Source of the DNA: Chelatococcus sp. YT9
GTDB lineage: Bacteria > Pseudomonadota > Alphaproteobacteria > Rhizobiales > Beijerinckiaceae
Length of the DNA stretch: 64,000 nucleotides
NCBI RefSeq assembly: GCF_018398315.1
Contig: NZ_JAHBRW010000001.1
Coordinates: 4,162,501-4,226,500, forward strand
Direction: 5' to 3'
The notes beneath the pieces were generated by a model. The model worked only from the letters and a program-made list of their open reading frames with translations, did not search any database and had not been told where the DNA came from. The translations under genes were made by a program, and so were the position numbers. Below, one piece after another: positions 46,709 through 55,689 of this stretch. Numbering within the stretch: position 1 is the first letter of the stretch; each line of letters starts with the position of its first letter.

Positions 46709-49700
46709 CTTTCAATCTTTCCGAATGGGCGCTCAAAAACCGTTCCGTCGTCATCTATCTCATGATCGTCGCTGTCGCTGCCGGCGTGTTCGCCTTCCAG
46801 CGCCTTGGCCGCAACGAGGATCCCTCGTTCGTCATCAAGTCGATGGTGGTGTCCGCGGCATGGCCGGGCGCGACGATGGAAGACACGCTGACTCAGGTCA
46901 CCGAGCGTCTTGAGCGTCAGCTGGAAGAGACGCCCGGCCTCAACACCGTGCGCAGCTTCACCACGCCTGGTGTGACAACCATCTTTGTCGAGCTGAAGCA
47001 GTCGGTCCCGGCGCGGGATGTGCAGGACACCTGGTACCGGGTCCGCAATCTCGTTGCCGATATGCGCCACACACTGCCCTCCGGTACTCTCGGGCCCTTC
47101 TTCAACGACCGTTTCGGGGATACCTTCGGCATCATCTATGGCTTCACCGCGGACGGCTTTTCCGGCCGCGAGCTGCGTGACTACGTCGAGGCGGCCCGTT
47201 CACGTCTCCTGCTTGTGCCGGATGTCTCCAAGATCGAGATCATCGGCGCTCAGGACGAGCGCATCTTCGTGGAGTTTTCAGTCCGGGAACTGGCCAATCT
47301 CGGCATTGACCGGAACACGTTGCTCGCTGCCCTGCAGAGTCAGAACGTGGTACGTCCGGCCGGCGTCATTCAGACCGAGGACGAAAAGCTTTCGCTGCGC
47401 GTCTCCGGCGCATTCCAGTCGGAAGCTGACCTCATGAACGTCAACTTCCCCGTTGGCGACCGCATGGTGCGCCTCGCGGATATCGCCACCGTGCGACGCG
47501 GCCATGCCGACCCACCCCAGCCAATGTTCCGCGTCAATGGTGAGGAGGCGATCGGCCTCGGCATCGCGATGCGCGATGGGGGCGACATTCTGGCTCTTGG
47601 AAGAAACATCAAGAGCGCGATGGCCGACATCACGGGCAGTCTGCCGCTCGGGATCGAGCCCCGGCTGGTCGCTGACCAGGCCGTGACGGTAGACCATGCG
47701 ATCGCTGATTTCATGACCTCACTCTGGCAGTCGATCGCCATTATCATGGCCGTGAGCTTCATCAGTCTCGGCGTGCGTCCGGGTCTTGTGGTTGCGCTGT
47801 CGATTCCGCTGACCCTCGCCGTCGTATTTGCTGTGATGCTGGTCAGCGGCATCGACATGCAACGCATCTCGCTGGGCGCGCTCATCATCGCTCTGGCGCT
47901 CCTCGTCGATGACGCCATGACGACGACTGACGCGATGGTCACGCGCCTTGCGGCGGGTGAGGAAAAGACAGAGGCGGCAACCTATGCGTTCAAAAAATAC
48001 GCCATAGCGATGCTTGCCGGTACTTTGGTCACGATCGCGGGCTTTGTGCCCATCGGATTTGCGGCGAGTTCCGCCGGCGAATACACATTCACCCTCTTCG
48101 CTGTGGTCAGCATCGCGCTCGTTATTTCCTGGTTTGTCGCGATCATCTTCGCGCCGGTGCTCGGTGTCGCCATGCTGAAGCCCCCCGACCGCAAGGCGGC
48201 GACAGCTGAGCCAGGACGTATGGAGCGCACCTTCCGGCAGTTGTTGTCCGGTGCCATCAAGCTGCGCTGGGTCACGATCGCCGTCACGCTAGCGCTGTTT
48301 GCCCTGTCCATATTGGCACTTCCCCTGGTTCCACGCCAATTCTTCCCGGCGTCCGACCGGCCTGAGCTGCTCGTCGACCTGACGCTCCCGCAGAACGCGT
48401 CGATCTACGCCAGCGAGGATCTCGTCTCCCGGTTCGATGCGGCCTTGAAAGACAATCCGGACATCGAGCGCTGGAGCAGCTACATCGGGCGCGGCGCGAT
48501 CCGTTTCTACCTGCCCTTGAACGCACGGCTTCCCAACGATTTCTTCAGCCAGGCCGTCATCGTCGCAAAGGACGTGCAGGCCCGTGAGCGGCTGCAGGTC
48601 AGGCTGGAGGAGATGCTGGCGAATGACTTCCCGAATGTCGTCGCGCGTGTCTATCCGCTCGAACTGGGACCGCCGGTGGGCTGGCCGGTTCAGTACCGTG
48701 TCAGCGGGCCTGACATTACCGAAGTCCGCTCGATCGCCATGAAGGTGGCGCAGGTGATTGCCGCCAATCCGCAGGCGGAGCAGGTCAATTTCGATTGGAT
48801 CGAGCCTGCACGGGAATTGCGCCTCCGCGTCGACCAGGACGAAGCGCGCCGTCTCGGCCTGAGCTCCCAGGCCCTGGCCTCTCACCTGAACGCAGTGGTG
48901 TCCGGTACGGTTGTGACGCAGGTGCGAGACAACATCTATCTCGTCGACGTGGTAGTACGCGCGCAGGATGCCGACCGCGTTTCCCTGGAGACGTTGCGGA
49001 CGATGCAGGTCGCCCTGCCCGGAGGCCGCTCCGCGCCACTCTCGCAGTTTGTCACCTTCGATTACGGACTAGACGCTCCCTTGATCTGGAGGCGCGATCG
49101 CATCCCCAATCTGACCGTGGCGGCGGACGTCAAACAGAACGTTCTGCCCGAAACGGTCGTGTCCGCGCTGAAACCATCGATCGAGGCTTTGAACAAGACA
49201 CTTCCGCCCGGATACGCGATCACCGTCGGCGGTACCGTCGAGGAGAGCGCCACGTCGCAAGCCTCGGTCATGGCGGTCGTACCGGTCATGCTCCTGATTA
49301 TGTTCACGGTCCTGATGGCCCAGCTCCGGAGCTTCAGGCTGCTCGCCATCGTGCTGAGCATCGCGCCGCTCGGTCTCATCGGCGTGGTGGGTGCACTGCT
49401 CCTGGCCGGCAAGCCTCTCGGTTTCGTCGCGCTTCTCGGGATTCTCGCCCTGATCGGGATCATCACCAAGAATGCGGTGATCCTGATCGGGCAGATCGAA
49501 GCGGAGCGCGAAAGCGGCAAGACCGTCGTGGCGGCCGCGCTGGATGCCAGCAGCACCCGGTTCCGGCCGATCATGCTGACGGCGATCTCCACCGTCCTCG
49601 GCATGATCCCCATCGCTCCCACGGTGTTCTGGGGCCCGATGGCTTTCGCCATCATGGGTGGACTGCTGGTTGCGACCGTGCTCACACTGATCCTGCTGCC

Positions 49701-49794
49701 GGTGCTGTATGTCGCCGTGTTCGACAGGAGGATCGCCTCGAAGGACAGGCTGACCGCGGGAAGAACACCCGCCGCTGGAGTATCGGCGCCATGA
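46705..49794 (+). CDS. RND-family efflux pump, inner-membrane permease (TriC-like)
   Basis: This 1029-residue proton-driven pump has the standard 12-span RND layout: a first span after NLSEWALKNRSVVIYLMIVA, a large periplasmic loop, spans 2-6 from QSIAIIMAVSFISLGV, a second large loop, and spans 8-12 from ASVMAVVPVMLLIMF. The proton-relay Asp pair is present in span 4 (ALLVDDAMTTTDAMVTRL), and the relay Lys in span 10 (IGIITKNAVILIGQIEAE). The N-terminal GRNEDPSF motif recalls the TriC group, which needs two adaptors. It overlaps both adaptor genes by ATGA. Substrate is unknown; drugs or metabolites are likely. Confidence 0.92.
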   Translation: MTFNLSEWALKNRSVVIYLMIVAVAAGVFAFQRLGRNEDPSFVIKSMVVSAAWPGATMEDTLTQVTERLERQLEETPGLNTVRSFTTPGVTTIFVELKQSVPARDVQDTWYRVRNLVADMRHTLPSGTLGPFFNDRFGDTFGIIYGFTADGFSGRELRDYVEAARSRLLLVPDVSKIEIIGAQDERIFVEFSVRELANLGIDRNTLLAALQSQNVVRPAGVIQTEDEKLSLRVSGAFQSEADLMNVNFPVGDRMVRLADIATVRRGHADPPQPMFRVNGEEAIGLGIAMRDGGDILALGRNIKSAMADITGSLPLGIEPRLVADQAVTVDHAIADFMTSLWQSIAIIMAVSFISLGVRPGLVVALSIPLTLAVVFAVMLVSGIDMQRISLGALIIALALLVDDAMTTTDAMVTRLAAGEEKTEAATYAFKKYAIAMLAGTLVTIAGFVPIGFAASSAGEYTFTLFAVVSIALVISWFVAIIFAPVLGVAMLKPPDRKAATAEPGRMERTFRQLLSGAIKLRWVTIAVTLALFALSILALPLVPRQFFPASDRPELLVDLTLPQNASIYASEDLVSRFDAALKDNPDIERWSSYIGRGAIRFYLPLNARLPNDFFSQAVIVAKDVQARERLQVRLEEMLANDFPNVVARVYPLELGPPVGWPVQYRVSGPDITEVRSIAMKVAQVIAANPQAEQVNFDWIEPARELRLRVDQDEARRLGLSSQALASHLNAVVSGTVVTQVRDNIYLVDVVVRAQDADRVSLETLRTMQVALPGGRSAPLSQFVTFDYGLDAPLIWRRDRIPNLTVAADVKQNVLPETVVSALKPSIEALNKTLPPGYAITVGGTVEESATSQASVMAVVPVMLLIMFTVLMAQLRSFRLLAIVLSIAPLGLIGVVGALLLAGKPLGFVALLGILALIGIITKNAVILIGQIEAERESGKTVVAAALDASSTRFRPIMLTAISTVLGMIPIAPTVFWGPMAFAIMGGLLVATVLTLILLPVLYVAVFDRRIASKDRLTAGRTPAAGVSAP

Positions 49795-50969
49795 TTCCGA
49801 TGTTCAATCATCAGGTCAGCGGCCATCGTCGCATCGGTGGTTTGTTCGTCGGAATGGCCTGCGCGCTCGTGCTGCCGTCACTCGGCGCATGCCAGCAGGA
49901 GACGGCCGCGCCTGCCGAAGGTCGCCCCGTCAGCGTGGTCAAGGTGGAGGCGGGCAAGCTGTCCAGCGATCTCAAGCTCAGTGGCGAGATCCAGGCTGAA
50001 AAAAATGTGGGGCTGGCGTTCCGGATCGCGGGACGCGTGACCGAGCGGCTAGTCAATGTGGGGGATCGCGTCTCCGCCGGACAGGTCCTGGCGCGGCTCG
50101 ACCCCTCTCTTGAGCGCAATCAGCTCGCCGCCGCGAAAGCGGCAATGGAAGCGGCAAGAGGCGAAGTCAACACCACGCGCAACACCTTCGAGCGCCAGGA
50201 ACGGCTGATGGCACAGGGCTTCACCACGCGCCCGCGCTTCGACCAGGCGCTCAAAGCGCAGGAGGCCGCCCAGGCACAGCTCGAAAACGCCGAGGCGCAG
50301 CTCGATCTCGCACAGGACAGGCTTGGCTTTACAGAGCTGCGGTCCGGCATCGAGGGGGTTGTCACCGCACGGACGATCGAGCCAGGTGAGGTCGTGCAGC
50401 CCGGGCAAGTTGTCCTCCAGGTGGCGCGGGAGGATGGTCGCGACGCGGTCTTCAACGTTCCCGCGCGGCTGCTTGAGACACAAACCGAAGACGGCACGGT
50501 TCTCGTCGCCTTGGCGGATGCTCCGACCGTAACGGCCACGGGCCATGTCCGCGAAGTCTCTCCGCAGGCGGACCCCGTGACACGCACCTTCACAGTGAGG
50601 GTCGGCCTGCACAATCCGCCAGAGGCGATGCAACTCGGAGCGACGGTCGTGGGGAGGCTGGAGATCTCGACGGCAGCAATCATCGCAATCCCGGCCAGTT
50701 CCTTGACGCAGCAAGGCCAATCACCAGCCGTATGGATCGTCGACCCCGCCACATCGACGGTTTCAATGCGAAATATCGATATCCTGCGCTTCGATCCGGG
50801 GCAGGTCATCGTTTCGCAGGGCCTCGAACCGGGAGAGATCATCGTCTCGGGCGGCATTCAAGCTCTGCACCCCGGGCAGCGGGTACGTCAACTGACGACA
50901 GCGCCCGCAGCCGATCGCGCGGCCGCAGCTGACCCACAAACGCTGAAGCGCGCGGTCCCTCCGGCATAG
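49791..50969 (+). CDS. RND efflux periplasmic adaptor lipoprotein, second copy
   Basis: This 392-residue membrane-fusion protein has a lipobox (LPSLGAC, Cys34). Its body lines up with the first adaptor throughout: LAFRIAGRVTERLVNVGDRV, a helical hairpin (LAAAKAAMEAARGEV to AQLDLAQDRL), EVSPQADPVTRTFTVRVGL, and IAIPASSLTQQGQSPAVWIV. The ATG at 49791 overlaps the pump stop. A second ATG at 49800 would drop three residues. A longer frame starting at 48795 lies inside the pump gene and is an artefact. No outer-membrane channel gene is in the window, so a distant TolC homologue must complete the system. Confidence 0.9.
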   Translation: MIPMFNHQVSGHRRIGGLFVGMACALVLPSLGACQQETAAPAEGRPVSVVKVEAGKLSSDLKLSGEIQAEKNVGLAFRIAGRVTERLVNVGDRVSAGQVLARLDPSLERNQLAAAKAAMEAARGEVNTTRNTFERQERLMAQGFTTRPRFDQALKAQEAAQAQLENAEAQLDLAQDRLGFTELRSGIEGVVTARTIEPGEVVQPGQVVLQVAREDGRDAVFNVPARLLETQTEDGTVLVALADAPTVTATGHVREVSPQADPVTRTFTVRVGLHNPPEAMQLGATVVGRLEISTAAIIAIPASSLTQQGQSPAVWIVDPATSTVSMRNIDILRFDPGQVIVSQGLEPGEIIVSGGIQALHPGQRVRQLTTAPAADRAAAADPQTLKRAVPPA

Positions 50970-51008
50970 GGGAGGAATTGCACACGCCGCCCTTGGTGGT
51001 GGTGAGAG

Positions 51009-52127
51009 GTGGGCCGTGCGGCTAACATCGACACCTCCGCTCGACAGCCGGATGAGAACGACGTGACCCAAACTGCCTCACCGGCCCCCGCGGCCCACCA
51101 TGACGGCGGCACGCGAAGGCCGCTGACGATCGATCTCGCCCTTCAGGGCGGTGGAGCCCACGGTGCGTTCACCTGGGGTGTCCTCGGCAGAATTCTCGAG
51201 GAGGAATGGCTCGACATCAGCGCCATCTCCGGAACTTCTGCAGGCGCCATGAACGCTGCGGTGCTGGCATCGGGCTACGTAGCCGGTGGGCGCCGGGGCG
51301 CTCGGGACGCGCTCGATCTATTCTGGCGAAGGGTGTCCGAAGCAGCCCGCTTCAGCCCCTTCCAGCGCAGCCCGCTCGACGTCCTGCTCGGCCGCTGGAC
51401 GCTCGACAACTCCCCGCTCTTCGTCGCGATGGATATGATGTCGCGCGTGGTTTCCCCCTACCGCCTCAACCCCGCCGGCACCAATCCGCTGACGGACATC
51501 TTGTCCGAAGTCATTGATTTCGACAGCCTCGCACGGTGCCCGATCAAGCTTTTCATCACGGCAACCAATGTCCGCACCGGCCGGGGGCGCGTGTTCCGCA
51601 ATGCCGAGATCACGCCGCAGGTGCTCCTGGCCTCCGCCTGCTTGCCTACCTTGTTCCAGGCCGTGGACATCGATGGCGAGAGCTACTGGGACGGTGGCTA
51701 TTCCGGCAACCCAACCATGACGCCATTGATCAAGGAGAGCGACGCGCTGGACACCATACTCGTTCAGATCAATCCGGTGGAGCGCCCCGGCACGCCGCGT
51801 ACGGCACGCGACATCCTGAACCGCCTCAATGAGGTATCCTTCAATGCAGTCCTCCTCAAGGAACTAAGGATGATGGCGTTGCTGCGCCAAAAGGCCAATC
51901 CGGAAAGCGGCGAAGGGGCGCGTTGGGCCCGCATGCGATTGCACCGCATCACCAGTGATGCCATGGCCGATCTGGGATATTCCTCGAAGCTGAACGCCGA
52001 GTGGGAATTTCTGACCATGCTGCACGATGAGGGGCGTCGCGCCGCTGAAACCTTTTATCGCACGCATCGGGACGCCATCGGCAAGACATCGACATTGAAC
52101 CTCGATGAACTGACCGAAGGGATCTGA
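51009..52127 (+). CDS. Patatin-like phospholipase
   Basis: This 372-residue serine hydrolase has the patatin fold: the oxyanion loop LALQGGGAHGAFTWGVL, the nucleophile Ser77 in ISGTSAGAMNAAV, and the catalytic Asp228 in YWDGGYSGNPTMTPL. It probably cleaves acyl chains from phospholipids or related esters. There is no signal peptide; it may be cytosolic or exported by another route, as bacterial patatins vary. The GTG at 51009 is the called start. A GTG at 51063 is possible. It follows the RND operon by about 40 bases on the same strand. Confidence 0.87.
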   Translation: MGRAANIDTSARQPDENDVTQTASPAPAAHHDGGTRRPLTIDLALQGGGAHGAFTWGVLGRILEEEWLDISAISGTSAGAMNAAVLASGYVAGGRRGARDALDLFWRRVSEAARFSPFQRSPLDVLLGRWTLDNSPLFVAMDMMSRVVSPYRLNPAGTNPLTDILSEVIDFDSLARCPIKLFITATNVRTGRGRVFRNAEITPQVLLASACLPTLFQAVDIDGESYWDGGYSGNPTMTPLIKESDALDTILVQINPVERPGTPRTARDILNRLNEVSFNAVLLKELRMMALLRQKANPESGEGARWARMRLHRITSDAMADLGYSSKLNAEWEFLTMLHDEGRRAAETFYRTHRDAIGKTSTLNLDELTEGI

Positions 52128-52183
52128 TAGTAGCGATAGACGGTGACCGCGGCCGCCTCAATCAACGCTCAGCAGGAACGCAG

Positions 52184-53245
52184 ATGACCACCGGTAAAAT
52201 CTTCCAGAGCGCCCAGGTCCTGATTGCGGTTGTCCTGGTTGTCGCCGCGCTATCCATTGCAAGTTCGGTCTTTGCACCGGTCGCGTTCGCACTTTTCATC
52301 ATCGCCCTCGTATGGCCGATGCAGAAGGGCCTGCAAACCTTCCTGCCGAAGATGCTGGCTTTAGCCATCAGCGTCATCGTTATGGTCGCCGTCTTTCTAG
52401 CCTTCGGCTCGTTGATACTCTGGGCCTTTGGCCGCGTCGGCCGTTGGATCGTCAGTGACGCTGCCCGCTTTCAGGCGTTCTATGACCAAGTCACGATCTG
52501 GCTGGAAGGCCACGGCGTGGCCGTTGCCGGAATGTGGTCCGAGACGTTCAATGTCGGTTGGATCCTGCGCACGGCCCAGACAATCACCGGGCGCCTCAAC
52601 AGCACGATGAGCTTCTGGTTGGTTGTGCTCGTCTACGTGATCCTCGGCCTGCTTGAGGTCGACGACTTCGGGCGGAAATTGCGTGGCATGCGCAACCGCG
52701 AAATCAGCAGGGTTCTCCTCCTCGGCAGCACGGAAACCGCGCGCAAGATCGGCCGCTACATGCTTGTCAGAACATGGATGAGCCTGATTACGGGCCTGCT
52801 GGTCTTCGCCTTTGCCAAGCTCGTCGGCCTGCAGCTCGCCGAGGAATGGGGGTTCATCGCGTTCTCGCTGAACTATATCCCCTTCATCGGCCCGTTGGTC
52901 GCGACAGTCTTCCCGACGCTCTTTGCCATGGCGCATTTCGAATCTTGGCAGGCGGTCTTCGCGGTCTTCGCCTGCCTCAACCTGATCCAGTTCATAGTCG
53001 GCAGCTACATCGAACCTCGCGTTGCTGGCAACGCGCTCTCGGTCTCACCGGCAGTCGTCTTGTTCTCCGTATTCTTCTGGAGCTATCTGTGGGGCATCTT
53101 CGGCGCGTTCATCGGAGTGCCGATCACGATCGCCCTCATCACCTTCTGCGCCCAGCATCCTTCAAGCTTGTGGATCGCCGAACTGTTCGGCTCTGCTGAA
53201 AGAACGGAACAGCCGCCCATTGAAAGCGCTATCGGCGATTCATGA
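52184..53245 (+). CDS. AI-2E family transporter
   Basis: The 353-residue inner-membrane protein has the paired N-terminal spans VLVVAALSIASSVFAPVAFA and LALAISVIVMVAVFLAFGSL, a soluble middle segment (residues about 75-135), then spans including LVVLVYVILGLLEV. The signature loop AEEWGFIAFSLNYIPFIGP and the last spans with SPAVVLFSVFFWSYLWGIFG identify the AI-2E (YdiK/PerM) family. Members have been linked to autoinducer-2 export or Na+/H+ antiport; substrate here is unknown. ATG at 52184 has AGGAA five bases upstream. Its stop overlaps the stop of the convergent metallophosphoesterase gene by six bases. Confidence 0.87.
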   Translation: MTTGKIFQSAQVLIAVVLVVAALSIASSVFAPVAFALFIIALVWPMQKGLQTFLPKMLALAISVIVMVAVFLAFGSLILWAFGRVGRWIVSDAARFQAFYDQVTIWLEGHGVAVAGMWSETFNVGWILRTAQTITGRLNSTMSFWLVVLVYVILGLLEVDDFGRKLRGMRNREISRVLLLGSTETARKIGRYMLVRTWMSLITGLLVFAFAKLVGLQLAEEWGFIAFSLNYIPFIGPLVATVFPTLFAMAHFESWQAVFAVFACLNLIQFIVGSYIEPRVAGNALSVSPAVVLFSVFFWSYLWGIFGAFIGVPITIALITFCAQHPSSLWIAELFGSAERTEQPPIESAIGDS

Positions 53246-55006
53246 GCCGGCCAGGTTCAGGCTCAAAGTTGTGGTCGTCTCAGGTGCCATGTCGATCCGT
53301 TCCGGCTCGAGGAGGGCAAGACCGCCATCCGGAGCCGCGGCGAGCGTATGAATGTAGAAACGGGTAGGCTCGTTATCGGTCGCTTCCATGACCGGCGATG
53401 GCGCGGAGATGATCTTCAGCGGACCGCACCGCCCGATCCAATCTATGTGCCGGTGGCCATGCATCGCGACGATCCGATGGCCGTTGGGCTTGAGCTGTCG
53501 CACGAAGAGACTGCCGTTGATGAGCGCGGTGCCGACACGTTCGGAGAATGCCTTGGCCGGCATCGGATATTCGACTGGGTGGTGATGCAGCGCCACAATC
53601 CAGCGGGCGTTAGGAAATTGCCCGAGCACCGAGACCATGGCCCGCATGTCCTCTTCACCAACCATCCCGAGCGCATTGGTGAAGGAGAAATGCGTTTCCG
53701 CGTTCGAATTCAGGATCACCACGCCGAGCCCATCAGCCTCCGTCGGCGGCAAGACCATGGGGAAAGCCCTCGCCCAGAGGTCGCCGAGCCCCACCGACAG
53801 GCGCAAGCCTCCGGTATCCGCGAAAGCCGCGATCTGTGCCCGGTGAGGCTCGAGAACATCGGCCAGACTTTTACCGAGACCCGAACCAGCGGGGTCGACG
53901 ACATGCACGCGGTTGCCTTGCATGCTCACGATGGCCGACAATGCCCGCATCTGCCGCAATGTTTTGCCGGGGGTGCCGGGAATTTCCAGGCGGGCGGGAT
54001 TAGCCCGGTCGACAATGTTCACGTCATGATTTCCTGGCAGGATAACGCTGCGGGCGGCCAGCCCTGGATAACGCGCCATAACGTCGAAGAACTCCGCCCA
54101 TTCCGCTGAGCGGCCCGCGTCGGTCATGTCCCCCGTAATCAGGAGGAGATCCAGCGGGGCGCGGGCATGGATGGCAGCGAGCCGCGCGAAAACCTGGTGA
54201 AGCCGCTCGTTGCCGCGCGGACCGGCGCGGCCGCTCTCGATCCGAAAGCCATAGCGCTCCCCGACGACGTGAATGTCCGAGAGATGAGCCACGCGCCACC
54301 TGCGGGCATTCGCCGGCACCTCGTCGAAACTCAGCAGATTGCGCGGCTGGTCCATTAGCCCGTCAGCCAACCCCCAGGCCAGCGACGCGGCCGCCAGATA
54401 GGCCGCCATCACCGTAACCGTGTTCGCGAGTGCGGGAACGATCAAACGTAACGGATCGACGAGATCAGCCACCCCGCCGGACCAGCGGGTTTGCGGCCAT
54501 GCGGTCAGCGCAATGGCGGATGCGACGCCGCAAGCGAGCACACCTGCACCGATCGCAGTCGCTGCCCTCAGATCAGCGCGGCTAGCCTCATTGGCATGCG
54601 GCGGCAGAAAACGCTCGGCAAGATGGCGAAGCCCCTCTCGGCATAACGCGTAACCCGGTTGCACCACCAGCGAGTTCAATGACCAGAAGCTTCGCTCGGC
54701 GGCGCGAAAGAGTGGGCGGAAGCCATACCAGCCGATGACCGCCACGAGAACCAGAAGCAGCAACGATCCGATGCCTGCGACCGCCTGCACGCGGCCCGAT
54801 ACGGTCGAGAACCATGCTGTGGCGACCAGGGGCACAAGTCCAAGCAGGACACCGGGAAGCAGCGCCAGGATGACCCACGCCAGCGCCAGCTTGGGGAGAT
54901 TGATTTCGCCGAGCAGACTTCCCGCAATCGCAAACAACGACCGCTTCTTGGAACTGCACGCGTCATCTTCCACGTCGCCTGCGCGCGGATCGATGATCGG
55001 GCTCAT
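53240..55006 (-). CDS. Membrane-associated calcineurin-like metallophosphoesterase
   Basis: The protein has 588 residues. The N-terminal 220 residues carry about four or five hydrophobic spans (LALAWVILALLPGVLLGLV, AGIGSLLLLVLVAVIGWYGF and others). The C-terminal phosphoesterase domain contains all family motifs: LSDIHVVG, LLITGDMTDAG, ILPGNHDVNI, VALHHHPVEY and AMHGHRHIDW, so the dinuclear metal site is complete. Substrate is unknown. The membrane half suggests action on a lipid-linked or envelope-proximal phosphate ester. Its last codons overlap the AI-2E gene. Confidence 0.85.
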   Translation of the reverse strand: MSPIIDPRAGDVEDDACSSKKRSLFAIAGSLLGEINLPKLALAWVILALLPGVLLGLVPLVATAWFSTVSGRVQAVAGIGSLLLLVLVAVIGWYGFRPLFRAAERSFWSLNSLVVQPGYALCREGLRHLAERFLPPHANEASRADLRAATAIGAGVLACGVASAIALTAWPQTRWSGGVADLVDPLRLIVPALANTVTVMAAYLAAASLAWGLADGLMDQPRNLLSFDEVPANARRWRVAHLSDIHVVGERYGFRIESGRAGPRGNERLHQVFARLAAIHARAPLDLLLITGDMTDAGRSAEWAEFFDVMARYPGLAARSVILPGNHDVNIVDRANPARLEIPGTPGKTLRQMRALSAIVSMQGNRVHVVDPAGSGLGKSLADVLEPHRAQIAAFADTGGLRLSVGLGDLWARAFPMVLPPTEADGLGVVILNSNAETHFSFTNALGMVGEEDMRAMVSVLGQFPNARWIVALHHHPVEYPMPAKAFSERVGTALINGSLFVRQLKPNGHRIVAMHGHRHIDWIGRCGPLKIISAPSPVMEATDNEPTRFYIHTLAAAPDGGLALLEPERIDMAPETTTTLSLNLAGS

Positions 55007-55689
55007 TGGTCAACGGCCATTACGATTGCACCCATCCCTTCGGCGACGTCCTCTCGCCGTTATCCCAACGGGCATACTGTTGTCCGCGTATTTTGCCCAG
55101 AGTTTCGATCATCCCGGCGTAGGAAAGCTCGAGAATGGGACGCCTTGCACAGCGGTGAGATCCTCGATCAGCCTCAGCTTCTTCATGTACTTCCTCGCTG
55201 TGGCCCGGCGTGCGATGGCGACGCCGCTGGGTTGCTCCGCTTTGCCGAGCCGCTTAGTCGGGGTTGATCCTGACGAGCCTGTTGCAGCCTGACGCTCTGT
55301 GAAAAATCCTCTGACCGATGCTGATCGGGGGCATTGCGATGCTGATGGTGAGGCGCCTGACGCGCCTTCCGGGACCAATCCCGGAGGGGGACATCGTCGT
55401 CCTCGCGGAAAGTGGCAAGTCCATCGTTCACCGATTGGTCAGCGGAATTGCGCGGGGTGACAGGGTCCTGCGCCGCGGGTCGACGGCCGGGATCTCGCTG
55501 ACCGGCCTCGTTATCCTGATCGGCGACCGCCTGATGTTTCGGGCTGGTTAGGCACCAAGCGGCGCGCCCGCCGCGCCCCATCAAACTCGAGAGTGCATGC
55601 AGCCTCAGGCCTGCTGCGCTGATCCATCAGAGTGTTGGATCGGGGCTGGCGCCAACACGAGCAGGCACCGCCGCTCCGGCCCTATCGCG
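55007..55689. other. Intergenic region with one doubtful small ORF
   Basis: About 680 bases between two reverse-strand genes. Apart from the ORF listed at 55339-55551, reading frames here look fortuitous. The 5' part should hold the promoter of the metallophosphoesterase gene. Confidence 0.35.
55339..55551 (+). CDS. Possible small orphan ORF or gene fragment
   Basis: ATG at 55339 has GGGGG seven bases upstream and encodes 70 residues (77 if ATG at 55318 is used). The segment PEGDIVVLAESGKSIVHRLV faintly resembles the second conserved region of S24/S26 signal peptidase-like proteins, and the tail GISLTGLVILIGDRLMFR is hydrophobic. The catalytic Ser region is absent and no upstream in-frame extension exists. 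It could be a decayed fragment or not a gene. Confidence 0.25.
   Translation: MLMVRRLTRLPGPIPEGDIVVLAESGKSIVHRLVSGIARGDRVLRRGSTAGISLTGLVILIGDRLMFRAG

Noticed and set aside
48795-49790. Long N-terminal extension of the second RND adaptor
   Set aside because: It overlaps the pump gene in another frame. The lipoprotein signal beginning at 49791 is the true start.
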